A stretch of 39,145 nt of DNA from positions 1 through 39,145 of IMG/VR virus record IMGVR_UViG_3300020061_000013; one strand, written 5' to 3'. The translations under genes were made by a program, and so were the position numbers. Source of the stretch: a virus. Every line of letters starts with the position of its first letter. The first letter of the stretch is position 1. Shown one piece after another: positions 7,761 through 16,073 of the stretch. The notes under the pieces are model-generated. The model saw only the letters and a list, made by a program, of their open reading frames with translations, searched no databases and was not told the DNA's origin.

Positions 7761-8142
7761 TTGGGAACACCCATTCAAAGAAACCCAGGATGAACCCTTC
7801 CTTTGTGTGCACCGGGCATTGGTCATGTAAAGTGCCTCGCCGCATGCGCCGCTTGGGCGGGTCAACCCACCCGGCACAATCGCACATCTGGTGGTCCTGT
7901 TTAGTGCAATAAGGATCAAAACCACTCATATGCACCAGGTTCGGGTGGTGGCATTCTGCACAGTTCTCGGTGTCTAACTCGACATCTTCCGGGTGGATGA
8001 TCCACTCGCATTTGCACCATTCGTTGGTGCGCTCCGTTTCCATCTTTGCTACATATTCCTCCACTAGCCCTAGCATTTGATCCTTAGCCATATGGAACAC
8101 GCCATCCACTAAGCCATTCTTGAACAAAGGATTAGCAACCAT
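7750..8142 (-). CDS. Cys/His-rich zinc protein
   Basis: 130 aa; ATG 8142 behind GAGGCGAGGAAA. Residues 1-40 are helical. From residue 43 there are many putative ligands: CKCEW, CAECHH, CTKQDHQMCDC and CPVH, enough for two or three zinc sites. Downstream it overlaps the uracil glycosylase start. Likely a nucleic-acid or protein-binding zinc protein of unknown role. Confidence 0.75.
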   Translation of the reverse strand: MVANPLFKNGLVDGVFHMAKDQMLGLVEEYVAKMETERTNEWCKCEWIIHPEDVELDTENCAECHHPNLVHMSGFDPYCTKQDHQMCDCAGWVDPPKRRMRRGTLHDQCPVHTKEGFILGFFEWVFPNGS

Positions 8143-8155
8143 TTTCCTCGCCTCT

Positions 8156-8401
8156 CTAGCGATTTAATTTCCGGCAACTATCGCAAGTGCACGCGGTAGT
8201 GTCTCCTGTATGGACGTGATGCAGAGTCCATTTACCGCAATGTAGGCAAGCGTGGACCATGATATAGGGCATGTTGGCAAATGCATGGGGTTGCATTTCT
8301 CCACATTGCGGACTGCAAAAATCGGACGCTCCGGTTATCCAATTCTCACAACCCTCCCTATAACAATGCTCCGCAATTCCTTGCATGTCTTCAATTGTCA
8401 T
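8156..8401 (-). CDS. Double zinc-ribbon small protein
   Basis: 81 aa; ATG 8401 overlaps the stop of the LysM-NlpC/P60 gene, behind AAAGAGGG. Cys pairs: CYREGC, CSPQC, CLHC and CTCDSC with interspersed His. It is one of about ten tiny Cys-rich proteins in this phage. Unknown function. Confidence 0.75.
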   Translation of the reverse strand: MTIEDMQGIAEHCYREGCENWITGASDFCSPQCGEMQPHAFANMPYIMVHACLHCGKWTLHHVHTGDTTACTCDSCRKLNR

Positions 8402-9225
8402 AACACCCTCTTTGCTCCTAGATAGTCACCGCCACCGCCAGCCGGTGCGGCCGCTGCCCGTACCACGTCGCCCGCTTGTGGGGCGTGAATCAATTGACCG
8501 CCACCGATGTAGAGAGCCACGTGATGAATCGAACTAGCGCTAGACCCGTAGAAAAGTAAATCACCCGGTGCCCACTGTCCATATGCGACGGAGCTACCCA
8601 CGGTGTACTGAGCGCGAGAGGTTCGTGGGAGCGTCACACCAGCCTGGCGGAACGCTGCGACCATCAAACCTGAGCAATCCCAACTGTTAGGGCCGTTACC
8701 TGCCCACACGTAAGGATCACCTAATTGGGCCTTAGCAAAGCTAATTACGATTCCAGCAGCGCTACTAACTGAATTGATTGGAGCCGCGTTGGCGGTTATT
8801 GCTGGCTGAGTTAATGGGGGTGCTATACATGTGCCGGTGCCGGGTTTGTGGATGATTTGACCGATAGAAATTCGATTCGGATTGCTGATACCGCTGCACC
8901 GGGCAAGCTCAGAAAAATTTGATTTTAATGCTGGTGCAATTGCTGACAAGGTGTCGCCAGATTTAATTACATATTTATTGACTGTCCACACGGGACCGAT
9001 AGGCGGAGGAGGCACTGCGGTGAACGTCTGGACGGGTGCCACGGGCTTGATAGGCTTAGGCTGACGGTACAGTCCAAACGGTACCGGCACCGTCTGATTA
9101 TGTCGAGGTTCATCGGCCGTTTCGGGCCCCGCACTAACCGAATGTGTAGCTTCAACAATAGGCGCTACCGTTAGCATTAATGCAATGACCAGCACGGCAA
9201 CAATAGAAATGCGACGGGATAGCAT
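8398..9225 (-). CDS. Secreted LysM + NlpC/P60 peptidoglycan hydrolase
   Basis: 275 aa; ATG 9225 behind GAAAGGTAG. Residues 1-26 form a signal peptide (basic start, then a VAVLVIALMLTV-type core). A Pro-rich linker follows, then a LysM repeat near residues 85-130 (YVIKSGDTLSAIA, NRISIGQIIH), which binds glycan. The NlpC/P60 endopeptidase domain covers about 155-275: catalytic Cys in WDCSGL, His in IHHVALYIGG, third residue in LIHAP. It would cut stem peptides outside the membrane. Its place among replication genes, far from the lysis cassette at 20.5-21.6 kb, is unusual. It may help early host wall remodelling or be a second lysin exported by Sec. Confidence 0.88.
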   Translation of the reverse strand: MLSRRISIVAVLVIALMLTVAPIVEATHSVSAGPETADEPRHNQTVPVPFGLYRQPKPIKPVAPVQTFTAVPPPPIGPVWTVNKYVIKSGDTLSAIAPALKSNFSELARCSGISNPNRISIGQIIHKPGTGTCIAPPLTQPAITANAAPINSVSSAAGIVISFAKAQLGDPYVWAGNGPNSWDCSGLMVAAFRQAGVTLPRTSRAQYTVGSSVAYGQWAPGDLLFYGSSASSIHHVALYIGGGQLIHAPQAGDVVRAAAAPAGGGGDYLGAKRVL

Positions 9226-9299
9226 GACTACCTTTCTATTTATTTGGTTGTGCGTTTAGCGTATGCGCACCCCACGGGATAGTTAGTAGCTAGTAGCTG

Positions 9300-9527
9300 C
9301 TAATCGTCATCAGCTACTTCCTTACTTGGCACACCCTGAATGTCTAACGCGGGGTTGTCAGCGATTACCGGCACAATACTCAGTAGCCGTTTGTCGCCAA
9401 CCTTCTGCACAAACACTGTCGGGATTCCGTCTACCGGAATGTCAATTGTCACACGCTGAGTTAGGTCGTCAGCAATGCCCTGTTTGATCAGCTCATCAAT
9501 GAGCTTCCGCCCGTAGATGGGTGTCAT
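9300..9527 (-). CDS. Hypothetical protein
   Basis: 75 aa from ATG 9527, which overlaps the upstream stop as TGATG; a longer frame to 9551 is not favoured. Sequence MTPIYGRKLIDELIKQG then a beta segment (RVTIDIPVDGIPTVF) and an acidic end. No recognised family. Confidence 0.7.
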   Translation of the reverse strand: MTPIYGRKLIDELIKQGIADDLTQRVTIDIPVDGIPTVFVQKVGDKRLLSIVPVIADNPALDIQGVPSKEVADDD

Positions 9528-9733
9528 CAGACGCGCTCCGGCCAGTGCCACTCGCCGTTCTCAGTGCCTTGCTCCATACCGGTATCGGACCAAGCGTGAA
9601 CCATTGGTGGGTGAATCTCTAGAGTCACCGATCCGCCAAAAACTGCGGTAATTATCGCCGCGATGCACCGGTTGCTCTCTTTGTAGTGCACCATGCGGCC
9701 AACACTCGGAGTGGGTAACATTTCCTCAGCCAT
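9527..9733 (-). CDS. Conserved hypothetical phage protein
   Basis: 68 aa; ATG 9733 behind GATGAGGA. It has the pattern GRMVHYKES ... CIAAIITAVFG ... GEWHWPE, a small beta protein seen repeatedly in phages of Actinobacteria. No biochemical role is known to me. Confidence 0.78.
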   Translation of the reverse strand: MAEEMLPTPSVGRMVHYKESNRCIAAIITAVFGGSVTLEIHPPMVHAWSDTGMEQGTENGEWHWPERV

Positions 9734-9735
9734 GG

Positions 9736-10257
9736 TTAATCCTCATCGTAGTAGTCGTCATCATCTACGGTGTCGTCTAACTCGTCTTCCAACAGGGGCC
9801 CCATGTAGCCGATTTCCTTACGGCTAGCCCCATTTTGGTCGGCACCATCTTTCAGTTCAGCGGCAATGAATTCCTCACCGGTGTTGCGCCACTTACCGAT
9901 TTTCTTGATATTGCCTTCCTCATCAGTGATAGTGCGGTCGGTAAACTCCTGACCACTAACACCAATGGCATCCAAGAATGGTACGTACCGGAATGCGGTT
10001 TTATCCGAGACCGGCAGGAACACCATAATGAAATAACCATCGTACTGGTCTTCATCGCGCTCCTCACGAGGAGCCAACACAAGCCCAATACGAAGCTGTG
10101 GCAGCTTGTCCTTTGTGGCACTAATGAACTTAAGCACCTTGATATTCCACTCGTACACCGCATTCGATGGGATCGGTCCGTCGTACGGCTTGTACTGACT
10201 GTCTCTGTCAAACTCGTCTACGTCTGCTGAGCTAACGCCCCAATTGGCCTTAGGCAT
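9736..10257 (-). CDS. Probable single-stranded DNA-binding / recombination accessory protein
   Basis: 173 aa; ATG 10257 behind GAGGAGATGG. A beta-rich core (residues 30-120: VYEWNIKVLKFI, LRIGLVL, GYFIMVFLPV) is followed by a very acidic C-terminus (DDTVDDDDYYDED), the arrangement of phage ssDNA-binding proteins. It is adjacent to the Sak4-like ATPase, whose family usually sits next to such a protein. Assignment rests on shape and context. Confidence 0.6.
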   Translation of the reverse strand: MPKANWGVSSADVDEFDRDSQYKPYDGPIPSNAVYEWNIKVLKFISATKDKLPQLRIGLVLAPREERDEDQYDGYFIMVFLPVSDKTAFRYVPFLDAIGVSGQEFTDRTITDEEGNIKKIGKWRNTGEEFIAAELKDGADQNGASRKEIGYMGPLLEDELDDTVDDDDYYDED

Positions 10258-10272
10258 TTCGTACCATCTCCT

Positions 10273-11124
10273 CTACGCAATTTTTTCTAAAATCTTCGGG
10301 ATGGTTGGCGCATTCATATACGGTCCAAGTGCATCAAATTTATCTCCGCAAATGTACCGCACTTCCTCAGCCCGTTTAGATTGACGTTCGGGCTCTGGAC
10401 TATCGAAATATAAACGGCGAACAGTCTTCCTCTCGCCATCTCGATTAATTTTGCGCCGTTCCATGTAACCGGTTATGTCCATTAACCCGGAGATAGCATT
10501 TGCAGTTTCGGTCACCTTGCCTTGCACTCCGGGAAAAACTAACAGCTCACCATTCTCGGTTAAGTCGGTTCGATAAGAGTGAGCCGTGATTAGCAGATTG
10601 ACCGGCATATCCACTAGCTGAGGTATCCAAGCCTTAAGGAAGTTCTGAGTGTTGAAGTAGTCCGGCCGGTCCGGAAGGTTTCGATGCTGCCTCTTCTCCG
10701 GATTGATGTCAAATGCCTCGGCGGCATAACCTAACCGGAACCTATCTTGCATTGTTGTTAGCCCATCTAGGACTACCCAATCGAGCAGCTCGTAACGCAG
10801 CTTCCCTCTGACTTTTGTGCTAGGCGATTTAAGCCAGTCAACGGCAGCAAGGGCGGTTGCGGTGTCTGGTATTCGCCTAGCCATGCCTCGCGCACCAGCC
10901 CGGGCAGCGGATTTATATCCGGGCTCTCCGACAAGCCAAAAAGTCCTACCGGGACAAGTGCCAGCCACTCGGGTTTTTCCAACGTTGGAGTCGCCGTGGA
11001 TGAGGATATTAGTGGATTCACTACCGGATTCGAGTCGCTCCATTTCTCGTTCAAAATCGGAAAGGGTAACCTCTGATCGCTCTGTCCGCACACGGGCTGA
11101 CCGCTTTCCGGCTGTCGTGGTCAT
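10273..11124 (-). CDS. Sak4/RecA-like single-strand annealing ATPase
   Basis: 283 aa; ATG 11124 overlaps the upstream stop. Walker A is HGDSNVGKT near residue 43, Walker B is DWVVLDGL near residue 120, and a sensor segment NLLITAH lies near residue 182. This is the RecA-core layout of the phage Sak4 (AAA_24) group, which promotes annealing and recombination. Neighbours, a putative ssDNA-binding protein and a Cas4-like nuclease, complete a recombination module. Confidence 0.82.
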   Translation of the reverse strand: MTTTAGKRSARVRTERSEVTLSDFEREMERLESGSESTNILIHGDSNVGKTRVAGTCPGRTFWLVGEPGYKSAARAGARGMARRIPDTATALAAVDWLKSPSTKVRGKLRYELLDWVVLDGLTTMQDRFRLGYAAEAFDINPEKRQHRNLPDRPDYFNTQNFLKAWIPQLVDMPVNLLITAHSYRTDLTENGELLVFPGVQGKVTETANAISGLMDITGYMERRKINRDGERKTVRRLYFDSPEPERQSKRAEEVRYICGDKFDALGPYMNAPTIPKILEKIA

Positions 11125-11429
11125 TTAAATCGGCGCATCTGTCGGCGCATGGCCCTGTTGTACGCGGGGCCAGGCAACGGCATTTCCATCCTGACAGCTC
11201 GCATCGGCCTGGGCGCGTACTGTCGGACCATGCCGTAGGGAGTCAGTCGCTTCGGGATGGCGTGGTGCTCCGTCACCGAACGCGGCGCATGCCTAAACGC
11301 CTCGGGGGTTACCTCTTCAGCTCGCGCGAACCGCATGGTGTGGGACTCATAAACAGCAAGAAATCGTTTGGTGCGGAAATCAATACCAATGATCGTCCCA
11401 GGTTCAGGATTCATTCCATTTAATCTCAC
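11121..11429 (-). CDS. Hypothetical basic protein
   Basis: 102 aa from GTG 11429, coupled to the previous stop; ATG 11414 is an alternative. The C-terminal third is strongly basic and Met-rich (RAMRRQMRRFK). No recognised motif. It lies within the recombination gene cluster. Confidence 0.68.
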   Translation of the reverse strand: MRLNGMNPEPGTIIGIDFRTKRFLAVYESHTMRFARAEEVTPEAFRHAPRSVTEHHAIPKRLTPYGMVRQYAPRPMRAVRMEMPLPGPAYNRAMRRQMRRFK

Positions 11430-11791
11430 GTCTCATGCACCCAATCGACATTCTCATCGGTAATTTTGTTGACACGTTCCTCATTCCACAAGGCAATAAA
11501 ATTGGTCTTGGCCTCTTCCTCAGAGCTCCCAGTGGTTTGGTACACCCGGTCAGCAATGGCGGTAGCAGACCAATGATCTAAGTTATCGCGTAAGGTGGCA
11601 CTCACGTGAATGGGCCCAAAGAAACGGCAGTCTTCTGCGGTGATAGTTTTGTACGGGTAAGTGGTGTTATAGATGTCTACAAAGGAATCCTTCACAATGT
11701 CCTTAGTGGATCCAGTAACGCCGAATTGCTGTTGTGGCCATTCAGTGGCAACCCAGTCGAAATCGCGCATATAGCAAAGTACATTGATCAC
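11426..11791 (-). CDS. Hypothetical protein
   Basis: 121 aa. GTG 11791 is chosen because AGGAAG precedes it and its GTGA overlaps the upstream stop. Mixed alpha/beta sequence with Trp-rich parts (FDWVATEWPQQQFG). No recognised family. Confidence 0.7.
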   Translation of the reverse strand: MINVLCYMRDFDWVATEWPQQQFGVTGSTKDIVKDSFVDIYNTTYPYKTITAEDCRFFGPIHVSATLRDNLDHWSATAIADRVYQTTGSSEEEAKTNFIALWNEERVNKITDENVDWVHET

Positions 11792-11994
11792 TTGGCTTCC
11801 TCCCACTTGACTTCAAACCAAGCATTGTTGGCGTAACTGGCCAATACCATTTCGTAGTGTTCGTTCACCTGGCTAATAACCAACACCCCGTCAGTTGCGT
11901 GAATCCACCGGGTAGCGGTCGGGTACTCGTCAGGCTTCTCACTCTCGGAGATCGCGAAAAGGCGTTCTTTGTAAACCTTGATAACCTTGCTCAT
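11788..11994 (-). CDS. Hypothetical protein
   Basis: 68 aa; ATG 11994 overlaps the stop of the Cas4-like gene (ATATGA). Beta-rich small protein with no motif I recognise. It is part of a tightly overlapping run from 13001 down to 10273. Confidence 0.7.
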   Translation of the reverse strand: MSKVIKVYKERLFAISESEKPDEYPTATRWIHATDGVLVISQVNEHYEMVLASYANNAWFEVKWEEAK

Positions 11995-13001
11995 ATGATT
12001 TCAAACCCCATTCTTTCCTCGGTTGTTTCCTCTTCGTAGATGTACGGGTTTCGTCGCGTGTACATCAGCCGCTCCATGTCCCGAATATCCGAGCCTTCCT
12101 CTTCTGCCACGCACATCGTGAAGAATTGGCAGAATCGCTCACACGACTTGTGCGGGGTTTTCTGTAAATGTTTGGGGCTCAATTCCTTGTGACGGAGTGC
12201 TAAAGTTTTTACGGAAATATCTTGGGTCTCATTGTGCAGACGGATGAGGGTTCGCTGCCTGGCTTTGTTGGTCATGGTGATGGGTTTTCTTACAAAATAT
12301 GGTGGTGGCTGCGACTTAGAAACCGCGCCATCTTTATTCAGATATTTTCCCTCCGCATTCTGTGGTCGCTGATCAGTCAATGCTTTTCGTAAAAAGTTGT
12401 ACATGATTCCGCGGAACTGCTGATCGTGTTTGATCAATCCTAATTTCCGTAAAACCAACTCAGCCATTGCACCGTACGGGCGTGCCTGATCATCGATCAC
12501 TAAATGTCCTGTTTGGATTGACTTAGCTGTCTTGTGTTCCATCAACCAGACGTGCCCGAAACTATCCATATAAACCAGGTCGGGTTTGAGCTTGTGCACC
12601 ACCCCATCTTTGAATGTGAATTCCAGCGGGATTTCCGCCTGCAAGACGTGCACGCCGTCGTCGGTGCCGTAGTGCTGCTCATAGGCTTCCGCCATGAGCT
12701 CGCCAAGCGCGTGCAGCTCTTCTGCCTTCTCTACGATGTAGTCAGGGGCTCCTGCGTTCTGGGCCTCCACAATGGCAGCTAGGGCCGCTCTTCTGAAGTG
12801 CTCGTTAAGTGAGCCGTTGCGCTTTTGCCCGGGGGCGTACCAAGCAGCAAGGGCAACGTGCATCCACGCGCCCAGATCTAACGCTCCGAATGTTTTAGCT
12901 TTAGGCACCAGCCCACGACGCCATGCCCAATACCATTTCTTCTGGCAGCGTTTGTAATCCATCCGTTCACCGGAGCGGACTACCGGTAGATTAACTGGCA
13001 A
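11991..13001 (-). CDS. PD-(D/E)XK nuclease, Cas4/RecB-like, Fe-S type
   Basis: 336 aa starting at TTG 13001 behind AGGAGAGGAAA. N-terminal RCQKKWYW and LDLGAWMH match the Cas4/RecB nuclease start, with a first Cys and an active-site His. KPDLVY and EHKTAK (about residues 138-156) are the PD-(D/E)XK catalytic pair. C-terminal CERFCQFFTMC supplies three further cysteines for an iron-sulfur cluster. Phages use these exonucleases in recombination with ssDNA-binding and annealing proteins, which are encoded next to it. A terminator lies just before the gene at 13031-13068. Confidence 0.87.
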   Translation of the reverse strand: MPVNLPVVRSGERMDYKRCQKKWYWAWRRGLVPKAKTFGALDLGAWMHVALAAWYAPGQKRNGSLNEHFRRAALAAIVEAQNAGAPDYIVEKAEELHALGELMAEAYEQHYGTDDGVHVLQAEIPLEFTFKDGVVHKLKPDLVYMDSFGHVWLMEHKTAKSIQTGHLVIDDQARPYGAMAELVLRKLGLIKHDQQFRGIMYNFLRKALTDQRPQNAEGKYLNKDGAVSKSQPPPYFVRKPITMTNKARQRTLIRLHNETQDISVKTLALRHKELSPKHLQKTPHKSCERFCQFFTMCVAEEEGSDIRDMERLMYTRRNPYIYEEETTEERMGFEII

Positions 13002-13030
13002 TTTCCTCTCCTATGCTAAGCCCCGAAAAA

Positions 13031-13068
13031 GCAGGCATTCCCCCATATCTGGGTAAGGGAATGCCTGC
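13031..13068 (-). terminator. Strong intrinsic terminator
   Basis: GCAGGCATTCCC (13031-13042) pairs perfectly with GGGAATGCCTGC (13057-13068). On the minus strand the stem is followed directly by TTTTT, and outer CCCC/GGGG can also pair. It closes the transcription unit ending with the acidic protein at 13178, ahead of the recombination cluster. Confidence 0.88.
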
Positions 13069-13177
13069 CTTAAGGGGAAAGGCTTTTGTTTGCTCCAACT
13101 CGCCGGGGGAGGAGCTAATTGTAGCCTTCCAAATTACCGGATAGTGTCCGACCTAACACATCCGATATCAATGTGGC

Positions 13178-13861
13178 TTAGAAAAGGAATTCGTCGTCGT
13201 CGGCAGGAGCAGCCGTCTTAGCCTTGCGTGCGGGGGCAGCCTTAGCCCTGGTACGGGTGGCCGTACGAGTGGAGCCACGCGAAGTAGTATTTGCCGCAGA
13301 CTTTGCAGGGGTACGACGCTTGGTAGGGGGAGGGGTAACCTCTTCCTCCTCCTCGAAATCGTCATCATCCTCTTCGTCGTCGGCGTCATCCTCTTCGGTG
13401 TCGTCCTCGACTTCCTCGAAATCGTCTTCGTCGTCGTCGGCGTCGGCGTCATCCTCCTCGATTTCCTCATCCTCGAAATCGTCTTCCACCGGAGCTGACT
13501 TAGGCTTGCGTGCCGGCTTCTCAGCGGCTGGCTTGGGGCCCCGCTTGGCCTCTCCGGACTCCTCGCGCCATGCGGCAAGGAAGTCGGATTCCATGAATGC
13601 CGGTCGGGCCGCAGTGGCAATGGAAACCGCCCGGAGGAGAACACGCATCACGGAGTCACCGGTCTCGCGGGGGTCGTAACCAACCTCCGTCAGAATCCAC
13701 TTGGCAAATGCCTTGTGGTACCCGGTTGCCTCTTTGGTCGCATACTCAGTGACGTCGCGGACTGACTTTGCCGCCGGGGCCTTGCGCGCTGTGGAGCCAG
13801 CCGGGCGACCACGCTTTGCCGGGGCTGACTTTGCCGCTGACCTAACTCGCCTTACAACCAT
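13178..13861 (-). CDS. Basic-acidic-basic nucleoid-like protein with acidic tip
   Basis: 227 aa from ATG 13861, with AGGATAGGA upstream. Residues 1-35 are Arg/Lys/Ala-rich with GRPAGS (AT-hook-like). A helical domain covers about 35-115. Then come a Lys/Pro linker, a very acidic block of more than 40 Asp/Glu residues, and a basic Thr/Arg/Ala segment. It ends DDDEFLF, resembling the acidic protein-docking tail of single-strand binding proteins. Probably a DNA-binding or chaperone-like protein. It has its own promoter and adjacent operator-like site upstream and a strong terminator downstream, so it is expressed as a single-gene unit. Confidence 0.72.
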   Translation of the reverse strand: MVVRRVRSAAKSAPAKRGRPAGSTARKAPAAKSVRDVTEYATKEATGYHKAFAKWILTEVGYDPRETGDSVMRVLLRAVSIATAARPAFMESDFLAAWREESGEAKRGPKPAAEKPARKPKSAPVEDDFEDEEIEEDDADADDDEDDFEEVEDDTEEDDADDEEDDDDFEEEEEVTPPPTKRRTPAKSAANTTSRGSTRTATRTRAKAAPARKAKTAAPADDDEFLF

Positions 13862-13872
13862 TACATTTCCTA

Positions 13873-13884
13873 TCCTCTGTGGAC
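13873..13884 (-). promoter_or_regulatory. Operator-like motif near promoter
   Basis: TCCTCTGTGGAC on the plus strand is an 11/12 match to the motif repeated in the terminal region. It lies about 30 bases downstream of the -10 element at 13913-13918 and just before the ribosome site of the 227-aa gene, a suitable position for a repressor or stop-operator site. Confidence 0.5.
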
Positions 13885-13912
13885 AAAAACCCATTTCTGG
13901 GCCGAAACACGA

Positions 13913-13941
13913 ACCGTAGTCCGCCGGTGAATTGGTGTCAA
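13913..13941 (-). promoter_or_regulatory. Sigma-70-type promoter
   Basis: Minus-strand -35 TTGACA at 13941-13936, 17-base spacer, -10 TACGGT at 13918-13913. This fits the actinobacterial TTGACA-N17-TAnnnT pattern. It lies in the gap between the helicase gene (ends 13957) and the gene starting at 13861. Confidence 0.65.
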
Positions 13942-13956
13942 GAACTGATCTTGGCC

Positions 13957-15936
13957 CTAGCTAAGGTGACTGAGATCCATCACCTGCCGTAAATACTCAA
14001 CACCGCGCCGACCATCTAATAACCTATGGGTGTCCCTATCCGCATCCTGGTTAACTAGCGCCGTTCCTACGTCTACTGTCTCAAGTGAACGAAGGTAGTA
14101 GTACATACATTGTCTCGGGTTGCTCACCCGGTGAATTCTATCCTCTGCCTGCTTTTGCTGATCAGGAATGCGCGTTTCACTAATGAAGATCATTCGATCA
14201 GCAGAGTCAATAGTGATGGCGGTACCGCCTGCTTTGACATTTAGCATCATAATGTGCGCGCCACCGGGGGCGTTGAATGTGTCAATAATTTTTCGTCTTT
14301 TATCTGACGGTGTCTTACCAGAAATTCCTGTGACTAGTGGCGCACCTTTTTTCACTTTAAAATGCTTGTGAATCCCATGGGCCATCATGCGCAAAATCCC
14401 AGTATAAAAACTAACAATTACCACCTTGTCAACCGGTGTCTTCGGGTAACCCCATTCTTCTAAAGATTCGATGATCCAATCGAACTTGTTAGATGGCAAT
14501 TCCGGCGTGTAAAACGGTCGTGGCTCGCGGTGTTCTTTCCCGCATGATGGGTGCGGTTCATAATACTGTTCACATTTAACGCGAGCCATGCGGGTTTCGA
14601 TATTGCCGTAGGCGCACGCCAATTGCTTAAGGCGAGTCAACTCTGACAATCCTGTGACAGCTTCTAGGCGGCCTGAATCCAGCTCGGCAACGCTGATCTC
14701 TTCCATCTGTTTGTACGCAGTATGCTGCTTACCGTCCATAGGTAGCCAGATTCCAACAGGGCTACCCGGGTCGGTTGGCATCAATGGACTGCCCACATAT
14801 ATTTTTTCAGGCAGGTCTGGTGCCACTTCCCGCTTAGTGCGTCGAATGGCCACGGCGGAAAGCGAATCCCACAACATCTTCTCTCTGTCCTTACGAAACT
14901 CCCCAATTTGAAATCCTGTGTAGCCGCCTTTCGACCAATACAATTCAGCCCAACGATGGAAAGCTGAGTTAGTCACCGGATCTAACCAATTGAGCGTGCC
15001 CCATAGCTGGTGCGGCTTGCTGTCGAAAGGCGTTCCGCTCATGGCAATTTTGATGCCGTCGCCGCGCACCTTGAGCATATCGAGCCCCCGCCTACGTTGA
15101 GTGGGGGTGCCCGTCCGCCTAATCAGACTTTCGTGCGACTCGTCAACCACGATGGCACCCCAATCGATATCGAATAGCTTGGGGTAGCTTGGGTTGATAA
15201 TCTTTTTAGTTAATCTTGATTTAATATGCCCACACTTTAATTGACGCTGTTGCTTAGCCCCTTCCTCAGTCCGCCTACCGCACTCATGGCATTCCAACCA
15301 GGTCTGAACCAGCACCACTTCTGGATGCACGATCAGCCAGGTGAATTCGTTGTATCTCGTGAGCCGAATGCGGTGCTCGCGCTGGTACCTCAGCTCAGGC
15401 AGTGTGATGGCCCTGTGCTCCGTTGGGAGCCACCGAAGGATCTCGCGACGCCACACGGTGTCGGCCGCAGTCTTGGGTGCCACAATCAAATATGGCCCCG
15501 GTATCTGGGCTTCCAAAATCCCGCCCATGGCAATAAGCGTCTTACCCAGTCCGGGATCATCCGCCACCAGCGTGGCGTGGTTGTCCGCAATAAAACGTGC
15601 GCCCACGCGTTGGTACTTGCGAGCGTTCATTGCCTTGTAAAGCTTGGGTGCAACCTGCGGTAGCACTTCAAGTTTGGCGTCTGAAGCTGCTGCCAGTTCC
15701 GACATGTACCGCCGGCTGTCCCGCACTCCTATGGCCCAACGACGTAATTCATTACCCACAGCAAGGCGACTGCCAAACTTCATTTTGAGGAGCTTGCAGC
15801 TCTCAAGGCTCAACGGGACAGTCCAGTAGCCTGCCACGGTCTCATACGCACCGGGAATGGTGGTTTTGAGGCCAGGCAGCGGTTCGCTGGACCTGATTTC
15901 AATGCGCCTACCTTTTTTATCAATATTGACAGCCAT
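13957..15936 (-). CDS. SNF2/DEAD-family superfamily 2 helicase
   Basis: 659 aa; ATG 15936. N-terminal residues 1-90 precede the helicase core. Motif I is VADDPGLGKT near residue 126, motif Ia APKTAADT, motif II DESH near residue 268, motif III SGTPFD near 297. The C-terminal RecA-like lobe has VVIVSFY, LNVKAGGTAITI and motif VI AEDRIHRVSN. A CxxC...CxH insert (CHECGRR, CGHIKS) near residue 215 may bind zinc. Phages of this type carry such SNF2 helicases for replication or recombination. The most likely action is translocation on double-stranded DNA. Confidence 0.88.
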   Translation of the reverse strand: MAVNIDKKGRRIEIRSSEPLPGLKTTIPGAYETVAGYWTVPLSLESCKLLKMKFGSRLAVGNELRRWAIGVRDSRRYMSELAAASDAKLEVLPQVAPKLYKAMNARKYQRVGARFIADNHATLVADDPGLGKTLIAMGGILEAQIPGPYLIVAPKTAADTVWRREILRWLPTEHRAITLPELRYQREHRIRLTRYNEFTWLIVHPEVVLVQTWLECHECGRRTEEGAKQQRQLKCGHIKSRLTKKIINPSYPKLFDIDWGAIVVDESHESLIRRTGTPTQRRRGLDMLKVRGDGIKIAMSGTPFDSKPHQLWGTLNWLDPVTNSAFHRWAELYWSKGGYTGFQIGEFRKDREKMLWDSLSAVAIRRTKREVAPDLPEKIYVGSPLMPTDPGSPVGIWLPMDGKQHTAYKQMEEISVAELDSGRLEAVTGLSELTRLKQLACAYGNIETRMARVKCEQYYEPHPSCGKEHREPRPFYTPELPSNKFDWIIESLEEWGYPKTPVDKVVIVSFYTGILRMMAHGIHKHFKVKKGAPLVTGISGKTPSDKRRKIIDTFNAPGGAHIMMLNVKAGGTAITIDSADRMIFISETRIPDQQKQAEDRIHRVSNPRQCMYYYLRSLETVDVGTALVNQDADRDTHRLLDGRRGVEYLRQVMDLSHLS

Positions 15937-16049
15937 TTAGCCCCACCTGTCGACAATGGCCAACACCAAAAAGCAGCCAATTAAAAAAGCGATTACAGTG
16001 ACGGCAGACAACAGTGCTATAAATCCAAACAGCCTTAGTGCTCTCATTC
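15937..16049 (-). pseudogene. Frameshifted small membrane protein
   Basis: A good start (ATG 16049 behind GAGGAAAAGGA) opens only ten codons, MRALRLFGFI, before TAG. In another frame the next codons read ALLSAVTVIAF then LIGCFLVLAIV and end in TAA, which overlaps the helicase ATG as TAAATG. Deleting the two bases AT in the TATATA run would give one 36-aa single-pass membrane protein. So this is either a broken gene, a sequencing error or a site of slippage. Confidence 0.5.
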
Positions 16050-16073
16050 CTTTTCCTCTCCAAATGCCATTAG

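Noticed and set aside
13224-13679. 151-codon plus-strand ORF rich in Ser
   Set aside because: It is the antisense image of the Asp/Glu-rich coding repeat of the gene at 13178-13861.
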